Assembly (NCBI GenBank): GCA_022072225.1
Contig: JAJVIC010000007.1
Span: 62,001-126,000, forward strand
Length of the DNA: 64,000 nucleotides
Source: Bacteroidia bacterium
GTDB taxonomy: Bacteria > Bacteroidota > Bacteroidia > SXHM01
Direction of reading: 5' to 3'
The translations under genes were made by a program, and so were the position numbers. The notes beneath the pieces were generated by a model, which worked only from the letters and a program-made list of their open reading frames with translations, was not told where the DNA came from and ran no database searches. Positions 16,946 to 25,993 of this stretch are shown piece after piece (position 1 is the stretch's first letter; each line of letters starts with the position of its first letter).

Positions 16946-16954
16946 GCAAATGTA
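16946..16954 (-). promoter_or_regulatory. -7 promoter element of the HMA lipoprotein gene
   Basis: The minus strand reads TACATTTGC, a perfect TAnnTTTGC, 21 bases before the ATG at 16924. An upstream in-frame ATG at 16960 would precede it and is rejected. Confidence 0.6.
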
Positions 16955-17161
16955 TATCATTTCAGTTGGGTAAAACCATGGGGATTCATGATTTTTTTAA
17001 CATCAGAATTAAAGCGAAGCAATGGCCTTGTTTGTCGGCATAAATGAAGTTTTCGTCTATTTTTAGGGAGCATGAAAGATTATGCATAACAATGGTATAT
17101 GATTTAAAGTACCTTTAGCCGCCACAAAAAATTACTTTTTATAAACTATCCTACCCCCCCC

Positions 17162-18820
17162 ATGAAACATTTTTACATGTTTTGTTCGTTGACTTTTTTA
17201 GTCTTCAGCACATCAGCGCAATCAACTTATCAGAGCGTTTATGCCATTTTTCAGGCCAACTGTACTGTTGGCTGCCACGGCAACGGTGGTAATTCCGGCA
17301 ACCTCGACCTGTATGGAGGCGGAAGTGCAAACACCGTTTACAACAACATAGTAAACGTTGACCCTGTTAACCCTGCTGCACTGGCAAAAGGACACAAACG
17401 CATTATGCCCGGCTATCCGGAACGTAGTTTTCTGCTGCGCAAATGCGCTACCACAGCCTGGGATGCTGCTTACTCTCTTGACGTAACCGAGGGAAATGCA
17501 ATGCCCGACAACCAGCCATCATTGGAAAAAGAAGAAATTGAGTTAATCCGTCAGTGGATACAATATGGTGCACCCCAAAGCGGACAGGTGGTTAGTACAC
17601 AAACGCTCTACGATTATTATCACGTTAACGGAAGGCCAAGAATACCGGTTCCTTCTGCTCCCGCAGCAGGCGAAGGCTACCAGTTGCACATAGGCCCTAT
17701 TTTCCTTAATCCGGGCGAAGAAATTGAATTCTATAAAAAAGAAGCGCTCTTTAATACAACTGCTTTTGAAGTAAATAAGCTGAACTGCAAAATCAATGAC
17801 GATTCACACCACTTCCTTTTGTTCGGGTTTGTTCCGGGAGCCGAAGATCAGATAAACGAAGGATTGCGTCAGGTAGATGTTTCTAATGTATTTCCCGATG
17901 AAACCAAATACCTTGTAGGCTGGGTTGACAGCGATTCAACCAACCTTCCTGCAGGAACAGCCTATTTTATAAATGATGATGCATACCTGGATTTAAATTA
18001 TCACACCATTAATTATTCGGCCGATTCAATTCTTGCAGCCGAAGCATATACCAACATTTATACTCAGGCTTCAGGAACTGCACAAAGGGAAATGAAGTCT
18101 GAGTTGCGCATTTATCCACCTCCGGGTTTGATTATTCCCAACACCGGAGATGAATATACTTTTACCGGAACCATTAACGAACCCGGCTCTGAAAACAACT
18201 GGAACATTTGGTTTCTTTCAACACACACACACAAGTATGGCAAATCATACAACCTGTACAAGCGCAACAGCGATGGAAGCCGTGGCGAAATTATTTATGA
18301 CGGAAATTATAACACAGCATACACTTTCAATCAAGGGTATTATGACTGGGCGCATCCGGCCAACCGTTATTTCGACCCGCTGGAAACTGTTCCCGCAGCC
18401 AATGGTTTAATTCAGGAAGCCAAATTCAGGATTGACGACCCCAATGAACCAGCCTTCGTGATTACGTTTGGGTTAACAACCGCTGACGAAATGATGCTAA
18501 CCTTTATTCAATACACCGTAAGCGAGCCTATCGGAATAAACGAAGCAATTACAGCCGCTGATGAAATCAACGCCTACCCAAACCCGGTTGCTGATATTCT
18601 GAATTTTTCTTACAACCTGAAAGAAGAATCTAATGTAAGCATTGACATCTATGACATCAGCGGAAAATTAGTTGCTAACCTGATGAACAAAACAGAAGCT
18701 CCCGGTAAAAAATTTGCACAGATTAACACCAACGCTCCGGGCTGGACAAGCGGAACCTATTATGTTCGCCTGAGTGTAAACGGTGAAAGCATTTCAAAAC
18801 AAATTGTAAAAATCGATTAA
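17162..18820 (+). CDS. T9SS-secreted cytochrome-c-like / PHM-like copper monooxygenase fusion (copy 1)
   Basis: 552 aa with a signal peptide (1-19). Residues 25-137 look like a c-type cytochrome: C34-T-V-G-C38-H39 (a CxxxCH haem motif) and a candidate axial Met at NAMPDNQ (M114), followed by LEKEEIELIRQWI. Residues 170-455 carry, in order, the ligand pattern of copper type II monooxygenases (PHM/DBH): H216-H217 (SHHF), H281 (LNYH), H355-T-H357 and M444 or M445 (DEMMLTF). The C-terminal 85 residues are a type A T9SS domain (INAYPNPVADILNFSY). It would act outside the cell; the substrate is unknown. Eight Cs directly precede the ATG. It is followed after 7 bases by its paralogue, so the two form an operon. 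Confidence 0.8.
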   Translation: MKHFYMFCSLTFLVFSTSAQSTYQSVYAIFQANCTVGCHGNGGNSGNLDLYGGGSANTVYNNIVNVDPVNPAALAKGHKRIMPGYPERSFLLRKCATTAWDAAYSLDVTEGNAMPDNQPSLEKEEIELIRQWIQYGAPQSGQVVSTQTLYDYYHVNGRPRIPVPSAPAAGEGYQLHIGPIFLNPGEEIEFYKKEALFNTTAFEVNKLNCKINDDSHHFLLFGFVPGAEDQINEGLRQVDVSNVFPDETKYLVGWVDSDSTNLPAGTAYFINDDAYLDLNYHTINYSADSILAAEAYTNIYTQASGTAQREMKSELRIYPPPGLIIPNTGDEYTFTGTINEPGSENNWNIWFLSTHTHKYGKSYNLYKRNSDGSRGEIIYDGNYNTAYTFNQGYYDWAHPANRYFDPLETVPAANGLIQEAKFRIDDPNEPAFVITFGLTTADEMMLTFIQYTVSEPIGINEAITAADEINAYPNPVADILNFSYNLKEESNVSIDIYDISGKLVANLMNKTEAPGKKFAQINTNAPGWTSGTYYVRLSVNGESISKQIVKID

Positions 18821-18827
18821 CCCATTT

Positions 18828-20525
18828 ATGAAAAATTTATCCCTCACTGCTTTTCTTTTTTCTGCATTAACCGTATCTGCGCAAGACACCTATCAACAGG
18901 TATATTCACTTTTTCAGGCAAACTGCACAATAGGCTGCCATGGAAACGGAGGCAATTCAGGAAATCTTGACCTTTACGGAGGTGGCGATGCTTCAGTAGT
19001 TTATGACAACATAGTGGATGTAACACCGGTAAACCCCACGGCTGTATCAAAAGGCTACAAACGTATTTATCCCGGACATCCTGAGAAAAGTTTTTTGCTG
19101 CGCAAATGCTCCTACAATGCCTGGGACGATTATTACCCTATTGAAGTTGCTGAAGGAAATTCAATGCCTGACGGGCAACCGGTTCTTGAAAAAGAAGAAG
19201 TGGAATTGATCCGCCAGTGGATACTGTATGGCGCAAAAGAAACAGGAACTGTTGTTGACCCCCAGCTTTTATACGACTATTACCACGTAAACGGGAAACC
19301 CCGCATGGAAAGGCCGGCAGCGCCAGCAGAAGGCGAAGGATTTCAATTGCGCATGGGGCCGTTCTTTCTGGCACCACAACAAGAAGTGGAGTATTTCAAG
19401 AAGCAAGACATTTCATTATTTGCTGACAGTGTAGATGTGGGAAAATTGGAAACCTGGTTTAATGATGAATCGCACCACTTTATTATTTACAAATTTGCCG
19501 ATGGTACAGATGCAGATTATCCTGCGGGACTAAGAGATATAAATGATCCTGAAGGAAGCTCACTCGGAGTAAATGAAATGGTTGCCACATGGCAGGATGC
19601 GTTTGCTTATAATCTTCCTGAACAAACAGCCTTTCGCTGGAAGGACGACCAGATTTTAGATATGAACTATCACATTGTAAACTATGACAACGATTCTATT
19701 ATAGCAGCAGAATCATATACCAATATTTATACCGCAGAGCCCGATACCAATAAGATTGAAATGTTTTCAGTACTTATTCCTATCAATGCCGTTGAGTTCA
19801 TTCTGGGAACGGGCATGTTCGGTCAAGATCTGATTATTCCAAATGATGGCTTAGATCATACCTTTACATATCGTTTTGCATTCCCTTTCTATCCGCAGGC
19901 TCCCACATGGCATATCTGGTCGCTGCAATCACACACCCACTCACGCGGAAAAGATTTTGATATTTACAAAAGCACTGCCAACGGCCAGAAAGGCGAGCAG
20001 TTTTACGAAGGTTTTTACAACCGCGATTATTCGTTCAATCAAGGTTTTTATGATTGGGAACATCCGGCAGTTCGCATATTTGATCCCCTTTATGAAGTTC
20101 CTCTGCAAACAGGGTTAATCTTTGAAGCTACTTACCAGAATTTAACCGCAGACACGCTCTATTGGGGCAACACTACTCAAGACGAAATGATGTTGTTTTA
20201 TGTTCAGTACACCCAAGAGGCCTTGCCTGATACTACATCATCAATAAATGAAAGCAACAACCTTGTTTCATTCATAAGTTTCCCGAATCCCTTTACCGAA
20301 AGTACTCAGATTTATGTGAATCTTCCTGCAACTGACAGAATTCAGTTAGATGTATTTAACATGGCGGGTGAAAAAATCACAACACTGGCTGATGCACCAT
20401 TTGGAGCGGGGCAACACCGTTTTGAGTTTTCTTCAAAAGCACTGAACTTAGCTTCCGGAATTTATCTGGCCCGACTCAATACATCTCAAGGAACAAAGAG
20501 TATTAAGCTCAATGTTGTTGAGTAA
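18828..20525 (+). CDS. T9SS-secreted cytochrome-c-like / PHM-like copper monooxygenase fusion (copy 2)
   Basis: 565-aa tandem paralogue of the preceding gene with the same architecture. It has a signal peptide, a CxxxCH haem motif in FQANCTIGCHGNGG and the axial-Met segment NSMPDGQPVLEKEEVELIRQWI. Copper ligands are conserved in DESHHFIIY, LDMNYHIVN, SHTHSRGKDFD and QDEMMLFYVQ. The type A sorting domain is FISFPNPFTESTQIYVNL to the end. Keeping every proposed ligand in a diverged copy argues that both are enzymes or electron carriers. The pair may be subunits or have different substrates. The gene ends just before gltX, which has its own promoter. Confidence 0.8.
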   Translation: MKNLSLTAFLFSALTVSAQDTYQQVYSLFQANCTIGCHGNGGNSGNLDLYGGGDASVVYDNIVDVTPVNPTAVSKGYKRIYPGHPEKSFLLRKCSYNAWDDYYPIEVAEGNSMPDGQPVLEKEEVELIRQWILYGAKETGTVVDPQLLYDYYHVNGKPRMERPAAPAEGEGFQLRMGPFFLAPQQEVEYFKKQDISLFADSVDVGKLETWFNDESHHFIIYKFADGTDADYPAGLRDINDPEGSSLGVNEMVATWQDAFAYNLPEQTAFRWKDDQILDMNYHIVNYDNDSIIAAESYTNIYTAEPDTNKIEMFSVLIPINAVEFILGTGMFGQDLIIPNDGLDHTFTYRFAFPFYPQAPTWHIWSLQSHTHSRGKDFDIYKSTANGQKGEQFYEGFYNRDYSFNQGFYDWEHPAVRIFDPLYEVPLQTGLIFEATYQNLTADTLYWGNTTQDEMMLFYVQYTQEALPDTTSSINESNNLVSFISFPNPFTESTQIYVNLPATDRIQLDVFNMAGEKITTLADAPFGAGQHRFEFSSKALNLASGIYLARLNTSQGTKSIKLNVVE

Positions 20526-20531
20526 CAATTC

Positions 20532-20539
20532 TATCTTTG
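20532..20539 (+). promoter_or_regulatory. -7 promoter element of gltX
   Basis: TATCTTTG is a perfect TAnnTTTG, 17 bases upstream of the gltX ATG. Confidence 0.6.
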
Positions 20540-20556
20540 TCGGCTCATAAAAATCC

Positions 20557-22092
20557 ATGAGCGATAGAAAAGTAAGAGTTCGTTTTGCGCCCAGTCCCAC
20601 AGGACCATTACACATAGGAGGAGTTAGAACCGCCTTATACAATTACCTGTTTGCGAAAAAGCAAGGTGGTGATTTTATTTTAAGAATTGAAGATACCGAC
20701 CAGGGGCGCTATGTTCAGGGCGCGGAACAATATATTATTGAAACCCTGAAATGGGTGGGCATTGAACCCAACGAAGGAGTTGGTTTTGGTGACGGACCTT
20801 TTGCGCCTTATCGCCAGAGCGAGCGCAAAGAAACCTATCGCCAGTATGCCGAGCAATTGGTCCGAAGCGGTCACGCATATTATGCCTTTGATACCACCGA
20901 AGAATTAGAAACCCTGCGCAAAAAGCTGGAAGCAGCCAAAGCGCCTGTTACTGCTTATGGTTCGGCAGTGCGCATGGAAATGAAAAATTCACTTACGATT
21001 TCTGCGGAGGAAGTGGAGAAAAAACTGAAAGCAGGCGAGCAATATGTGGTGCGCATAAAAATTCCGGAGAACGAAGAAGTGAAAGTGCAGGATTTAATTC
21101 GCGGTGAAGTAGTGTTCTCCACTTCGCTGATGGACGACAAGGTTTTGTTCAAAAGCGATGGTATGCCAACTTACCACCTTGCCAATGTTGCCGATGATTA
21201 CAATATGCAGATTACACACGTTATCCGTGGTGAAGAGTGGTTATCGTCTGCGCCTTTGCATGTTTTGTTGTATCGTTACCTCGGCTGGGAAAATAACATG
21301 CCGCAATTTGCGCACTTGCCCTTATTACTAAAACCTGATGGCAACGGAAAACTAAGCAAACGCGATGGAGATAAACTGGGCTTTCCTGTTTTTCCGCTGG
21401 AATTCAAAGACCCTAAGACAGGAGAAATTTCATCGGGCTACCGCGAGAAAGGGTATTTACCTGAAGCGGTTATAAACATCATTGCTTTCCTCGGCTGGAA
21501 CCCCGGAACGGAACAGGAGATTTATTCACTGGAAGAATTGGTGCAGGCTTTTTCACTGGAGCATGTGCACAAAGCCGGAGCAAAATTCAATTTTGAAAAG
21601 GCGAAGTGGTTCAATGAGCATTACATCAAAGCCGCAAGTGATGAGCGCTTGGCAAATCATATTCTTCCGCTTGCAAAAGAAAAATTCGGAGTAACGGATT
21701 TAGAATTTCTGAAAAAAGTGTGTGCGTTGTTAAAAGACCGTGTTTCGTTTGTGAATGATATTGTGCTGGCGAATGCTTTTGTTTTTGTTGCGCCTGTAAA
21801 TTACAGTGCTGACGCTTTGAAAAAATTAGGCGCAGTAAATTCTGCTGCTTTATCACAACTCGCTGCCTTCATAAATTTCATTTCAGATTTTTCTGCTGCA
21901 AACATTGAAACATCGCTGAAACAATTTGCAGAAACACAACAACTGAAATTAGGCGACCTGATGAAATTCACCCGCATCAGCATTGTAGGTGACCTTAGCG
22001 GTCCGGCAGTGCCTGATTTAATGGTGCTGCTTGGAAAAGAAGAAATCGGGAAAAGAATAAACGCTCTGCTCGCTCATATCAAGCGACAGTAA
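20557..22092 (+). CDS. gltX: Glutamyl-tRNA synthetase
   Basis: This 511-aa class I synthetase charges tRNA-Glu. The HIGH-type motif is in FAPSPTGPLHIGGVRTALYN (residues 8-27) and the KMSKS-type loop is KLSKRDG near residue 268. The C-terminal third is the helical anticodon-binding domain. The length is normal for bacterial GluRS. It is followed by glnS on the same strand, but the 170-base gap contains a separate promoter. A glnS-type enzyme is present too, so glutamine charging does not have to go through this enzyme. Confidence 0.97.
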   Translation: MSDRKVRVRFAPSPTGPLHIGGVRTALYNYLFAKKQGGDFILRIEDTDQGRYVQGAEQYIIETLKWVGIEPNEGVGFGDGPFAPYRQSERKETYRQYAEQLVRSGHAYYAFDTTEELETLRKKLEAAKAPVTAYGSAVRMEMKNSLTISAEEVEKKLKAGEQYVVRIKIPENEEVKVQDLIRGEVVFSTSLMDDKVLFKSDGMPTYHLANVADDYNMQITHVIRGEEWLSSAPLHVLLYRYLGWENNMPQFAHLPLLLKPDGNGKLSKRDGDKLGFPVFPLEFKDPKTGEISSGYREKGYLPEAVINIIAFLGWNPGTEQEIYSLEELVQAFSLEHVHKAGAKFNFEKAKWFNEHYIKAASDERLANHILPLAKEKFGVTDLEFLKKVCALLKDRVSFVNDIVLANAFVFVAPVNYSADALKKLGAVNSAALSQLAAFINFISDFSAANIETSLKQFAETQQLKLGDLMKFTRISIVGDLSGPAVPDLMVLLGKEEIGKRINALLAHIKRQ

Positions 22093-22195
22093 AACTTGGA
22101 TTTCACTTTGCGAAAAACTTTGCGCCCTTTGCGATAAAAAAATTTCAACACAGAGTGCACAGAGAACGCAGAGTTCCACAGAGAAATACAATTCA

Positions 22196-22204
22196 TAGAT
22201 TTGC
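22196..22204 (+). promoter_or_regulatory. -7 promoter element of glnS
   Basis: TAGATTTGC is a perfect TAnnTTTGC, 58 bases upstream of the glnS ATG. The surrounding gap has CACAGAG- and CTTAGTG-rich simple sequence of a type common between Bacteroidota genes. Confidence 0.55.
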
Positions 22205-22262
22205 ATCGTAAAATAATCTTAGTGAAACTTAGTGGTCTTAGTGCCTTAGTGGTAAAATAAAA

Positions 22263-23939
22263 ATGGAAGAGTTAAAGAAAGAAGAAGAAAAGTCGCTCAA
22301 TTTTCTGGAAGAAATTATTGAGGCTGATTTAAATTCAGGAAAACATAAAACCATTCTCACGCGCTTTCCGCCTGAGCCGAACGGATATTTACACATCGGT
22401 CATAGTAAATCTATCTGCATCAATTTCGGGCTGGCGAAAAAGTATGGAGGCAAAACCAATTTGCGTTTTGATGACACCAATCCCGTTACCGAAGACACCG
22501 AATATGTTGAAAGCATAAAGCAGGATATCCGCTGGCTGGGCTTTGAATGGGCGAATGAATTTTATGCGAGTGATTATTTTCCGCAGCTCTATGAATTTGC
22601 GCTGAAGCTCATAAGGCAAGGCGATGCGTATGTAGATGATTCTACTTCGGAAGAAATTGCTGCGCTGAAAGGAACGCCCACCGAGCCGGGAAAGAACAGT
22701 CCTTACCGCGACCGCACACCGCAGGAGAATGAAGATTTATTTGTGCGCATGAAGAACGGTGAGTTCGCTGAAGGCAGCAGAACACTTCGCGCAAAAATTG
22801 ATATGGCTTCACCCAATATGATTATGCGCGACCCGCTTTTGTATCGCATAAAATTTGCGCATCACCACCGCACGGGCGATAAATGGTGTATTTACCCTAT
22901 GTATGATTTCGCGCACGGGCAAAGCGATTCCATTGAAAAAATTACACACAGCATTTGCACGCTGGAGTTTATTCCCCATCGCGAGTTGTATGACTGGTGC
23001 ATTGAAAAGTTAGGCATCTATCCATCCAAACAATACGAGTTTGCACGCCTGAATATTAATTACACGGTGATGAGTAAGCGCAAACTACTTCAACTGGTAA
23101 ATGAAAAACATGTGAGCGGTTGGGACGACCCCCGTATGCCCACTATTTCCGGTATGCGCAGAAGAGGCTACACCCCAAAAGCCATCCGCGATTTTGCTGA
23201 GCGCATAGGTGTTGCGAGACGCGAAAACCTGATTGACATTGGCTTGTTAGAATTTTTCGTGCGCGAAGATTTGAACAAAACCGCATTGCGCAGAATGGTG
23301 GTGTTCGACCCGCTGAAAATTGTCATTACCAATTATCCGGAAGGACAAACCGAACAACTTGCCGGAGAAAATAATCCGGAAGAAGAAAATTCAGGAACGC
23401 GCAACATCCCCTTCAGTCGTGAGATTTATGTGGAGCGCGAGGATTACATGGAAAATCCGCCAAAGAAATTTTTCCGACTTGGCATTGGAAAACAAGTGCG
23501 CTTGAAACATGCTTACATCATTACCTGCAACGAAGCGATAAAAGATGCAAACGGAAATGTAACCGAACTGCATTGCACTTATATTCCTGAAAGCCGCAGC
23601 GGCAGCGATACTTCGGGCTTGAAAGTGCAGGGCACTCTGCATTGGGTAAATATTGCAGACGCTGTTCCTGTTAAAGTTCTGGAATACGACCGCCTGTTTA
23701 AAGTTGAAAATCCTGCGAGCGAGGAAGGTGATTTCAAAGATTACATCAACGAGAATAGTTTGCATGTAATACCAACAGCGTATGCCGAGCCTGCTATTAA
23801 AGATGCAAAAGCAGATGAACGTTTTCAGTTTTTACGCAAAGGATATTTCTGTTTGGATACTACTTCATCTTCAGAAAAATTAGTGTTCAATAAAACCGTT
23901 GGATTGAAAGATACCTGGGCGAAAGAGCAGAAAAAGTAA
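22263..23939 (+). CDS. glnS: Glutaminyl-tRNA synthetase
   Basis: This 558-aa class I synthetase is specific for tRNA-Gln. The HIGH motif is in FPPEPNGYLHIGHSKSICIN near residue 40 and the KMSKS loop is VMSKRKL near residue 272. The C-terminal beta-barrel anticodon domain is recognisable (REIYVEREDY, FFRLGIGKQVRL). In Bacteroidota, glnS is common and was acquired from eukaryote-type GluRS ancestry. A REP-like hairpin follows the stop. Confidence 0.97.
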   Translation: MEELKKEEEKSLNFLEEIIEADLNSGKHKTILTRFPPEPNGYLHIGHSKSICINFGLAKKYGGKTNLRFDDTNPVTEDTEYVESIKQDIRWLGFEWANEFYASDYFPQLYEFALKLIRQGDAYVDDSTSEEIAALKGTPTEPGKNSPYRDRTPQENEDLFVRMKNGEFAEGSRTLRAKIDMASPNMIMRDPLLYRIKFAHHHRTGDKWCIYPMYDFAHGQSDSIEKITHSICTLEFIPHRELYDWCIEKLGIYPSKQYEFARLNINYTVMSKRKLLQLVNEKHVSGWDDPRMPTISGMRRRGYTPKAIRDFAERIGVARRENLIDIGLLEFFVREDLNKTALRRMVVFDPLKIVITNYPEGQTEQLAGENNPEEENSGTRNIPFSREIYVEREDYMENPPKKFFRLGIGKQVRLKHAYIITCNEAIKDANGNVTELHCTYIPESRSGSDTSGLKVQGTLHWVNIADAVPVKVLEYDRLFKVENPASEEGDFKDYINENSLHVIPTAYAEPAIKDAKADERFQFLRKGYFCLDTTSSSEKLVFNKTVGLKDTWAKEQKK

Positions 23940-24014
23940 CGTCACCCTGAACTTGTTTCAGGGTCTCATAAAAAGATGCTGAACAATCCCGATAGCTATC
24001 GGGACAGCATGACG
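23940..24014. repeat. Composite REP-like hairpin
   Basis: Left arm GTCACCCTGAACTTGTTTCA as in other family members. The right arm is interrupted by the palindrome TCCCGATAGCTATCGGGA and then CAGCATGACG. It shows one repeat family nested in another. It ends 10 bases before the folB start, so it forms the folB leader. Confidence 0.8.
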
Positions 24015-24023
24015 AAATAAATT

Positions 24024-24377
24024 ATGCAAGTAACTTTAGAAAACATACAACTCTACGCCTACCACGGTTGCCTTGAAGAAGAAGGATTAATCGGGCAGAA
24101 CTACCGTGTGGATGTATATATCACTACCGATTATTCTGAAGCTGCAAAAACAGACGACCTTACCAAAACAGTTGACTACACACAGGTTTACCAAATTGTA
24201 AAACGCGAAATGGCTGTCCGCTCAAAACTGATTGAACATGTTGCACGCAGAATTTGCGAAGCACTGGTTGGGGAAATCAGCAGAATAGAAAAATGCGAAG
24301 TAAAACTTACCAAATACAATCCGCCTGTAAACGGTATGGTGGGTAACGCAACTGTTACCTGGCAGGTAATCCGCTGA
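24024..24377 (+). CDS. folB: Dihydroneopterin aldolase
   Basis: This 117-aa enzyme of folate synthesis converts dihydroneopterin to hydroxymethyl-dihydropterin. Family signatures are LYAYHGCLEEEGLIGQNYRVD near the N-terminus, with the pterin-anchoring Glu, KTVDYTQVY in the middle, and a late Lys in KLTKYNPP. The size is exactly that of the family. The start ATG at 24024 follows a REP-like element with no visible Shine-Dalgarno, as usual in this phylum. Confidence 0.93.
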   Translation: MQVTLENIQLYAYHGCLEEEGLIGQNYRVDVYITTDYSEAAKTDDLTKTVDYTQVYQIVKREMAVRSKLIEHVARRICEALVGEISRIEKCEVKLTKYNPPVNGMVGNATVTWQVIR

Positions 24378-24419
24378 ACAGTTTCATTAAATATTTCAGT
24401 AATAATACTTTTAATTAAA

Positions 24420-24635
24420 GTAATCATAATTATGTTCACAGGGAATATAATTATGGTTTTATAAATAATAGTTTTACTTTAAGAGACAATAGTTTTATAA
24501 AAAGGAATAATAATTATTAAAAAATTAGTGTTCCTAAAACCAAAACTATTATTACTTTTTTTATAAAAATGTTTTCTGTAATTAAAATTATGTTCACTAT
24601 GAACATAATTATTGTTCCTAAAACAATAATTATTC
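24420..24635. repeat. AT-rich cluster of inverted repeats, possible MITE or regulatory element
   Basis: Three compact palindromes are visible. CATAATTATGTTC / GGAATATAATTATG lies at 24425-24455. AATTATGTTCA-CTA-TGAACATAATT is perfect at 24586-24610, and AATTATTGTT-CCTAA-AACAATAATT is perfect at 24607-24631. Longer arms AATAATAGTTTT (24465) and AAAACTATTATT (24542) also pair. The 300-base gap between folB and pth contains no gene. Confidence 0.6.
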
Positions 24636-24681
24636 ACTTTTTGGCAAAAAAGCGGTGAATTTGATTTAAAACGAGAGTTTT

Positions 24682-25245
24682 TTACTTCTTATTAAACTTA
24701 TTCATCACAAAAGCAATATCCATAGAGCCGAAATCTTTAATCAGTTCTACTGCTTTAGTAATGCTTTGTTCAATAACGGGCTTTTCTTCAGCCGTCCATT
24801 CGCCAAGCACATAATCAACCTGACGGCCTTTTGCAAAATTATTACCTACACCAAAACGCAGGCGGGGATATTCATTGGTATTCAGTTCAAACTGTATGCT
24901 TTTTAAACCATTGTGGCCTCCATCGCTACCTTTTGCACGCAGGCGAAGTTCTCCACACGGAAGGGCAAGGTCATCGGTTATTACCAACAGGTTTCTTACC
25001 GAAATTTTTTCGGCAGTAAGCCAGTATTTTATGGCTTTACCACTTAAGTTCATATAAGTGGTGGGCTTTATAAGAATAAATGTACGGCCTTTGTGTTTTA
25101 CCTCACAAACATCGGCCAGACGATCGGGCTTAAAAGCAGTAGTGGATGCCTTTGCAAGGGCATCCACTACTTTAAAACCTATATTATGACGGGTCTCGGC
25201 ATACTCGCTTCCGATATTACCAAGACCGGCAATCAGGTATTTCAC
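24682..25245 (-). CDS. pth: Peptidyl-tRNA hydrolase
   Basis: This 187-aa enzyme recycles peptidyl-tRNA dropped by ribosomes. Visible signatures are LIAGLGNIGSEYAETRHNIG with the catalytic His at residue 20, TTYMNLSG with the substrate-binding Asn, and GSDGGHNGLKSI. Its start is 10 bases after the rplY stop, so prs, rplY and pth read in one direction, the usual Bacteroidota order. Confidence 0.96.
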   Translation of the reverse strand: MKYLIAGLGNIGSEYAETRHNIGFKVVDALAKASTTAFKPDRLADVCEVKHKGRTFILIKPTTYMNLSGKAIKYWLTAEKISVRNLLVITDDLALPCGELRLRAKGSDGGHNGLKSIQFELNTNEYPRLRFGVGNNFAKGRQVDYVLGEWTAEEKPVIEQSITKAVELIKDFGSMDIAFVMNKFNKK

Positions 25246-25255
25246 AACCTAAGTT

Positions 25256-25915
25256 TTATTTTTTAGGTGCTGCTTTTGCAGGTGCTGCTGCTGCAGGTGC
25301 TGCTGCTTTTGCAGGTGCTGCTGCCGCAGGAGCTGCTGCTGCTGCCGCTGCTGCCGGTGTTTCTTCTACTGCTCCGCGTTTATGTTTCACGCCTACAACT
25401 TCACTTGCCGGATTGTCTAAAAATTTAACGCCTTTGTAGTTAAGATCGCCCACTTTTATACCCTGACCAATTTTCAGGGTAGAAATATCAACGGTAATAT
25501 TTTCAGGAAAATCCTGAGGCTGGGCACTGATTTTCAGTTTACGGTAGTTTTGTGCCAACAATCCGCCATCGCGAACTCCGGGTGAAGTTCCTGAAATTTT
25601 TACCGGAACATCAACGGTTACATATTTGCCGGGAACCAATTCACGGAAATCGATGTGAAGAATTTTGTCATTTATGGGATGAAACTGTATTTCCTGCATA
25701 ATGGCAGTGTATTGGTTGTCGCCCACTTTTATTTCGGCTTTGTAAACCTCAGGTGTGTATACCAGGTTTTTAAATTCCTTTTCGTCTGCCACAAAGTGAA
25801 CTTGTTCTTTTCCGCCATAGATCACGCACGGAATAAGTCCGCTTCTGCGCGAAGTCTTTGCATCTTTTTTCCCTACGTTCACTCGTGGTGAACCGCTAAT
25901 AGATACTGATTTCAT
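25256..25915 (-). CDS. rplY: 50S ribosomal protein L25/general stress protein Ctc
   Basis: This 219-aa protein is of the long Ctc type. The 5S-rRNA-binding L25 domain covers residues 1-95 (SGSPRVNVGKKDAKTSRRSG, IPCVIYGGKEQVHF). The TL5-like C-terminal domain runs to about residue 185 (VDVPVKISGTSPGVRDGGLL). A low-complexity tail of roughly 30 Ala, Pro and Lys residues ends the protein, encoded by GCAGGTGCTGCTGC-like simple repeats that could change length. Ends 10 bases before pth. Confidence 0.95.
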   Translation of the reverse strand: MKSVSISGSPRVNVGKKDAKTSRRSGLIPCVIYGGKEQVHFVADEKEFKNLVYTPEVYKAEIKVGDNQYTAIMQEIQFHPINDKILHIDFRELVPGKYVTVDVPVKISGTSPGVRDGGLLAQNYRKLKISAQPQDFPENITVDISTLKIGQGIKVGDLNYKGVKFLDNPASEVVGVKHKRGAVEETPAAAAAAAAPAAAAPAKAAAPAAAAPAKAAPKK

Positions 25916-25993
25916 TGTTTTTGTTTTTGTTTAGTTATTAATTGATTGATTGTATTGATATCCCTTCGACTATGCTCAGGGTGACATCCTGAT

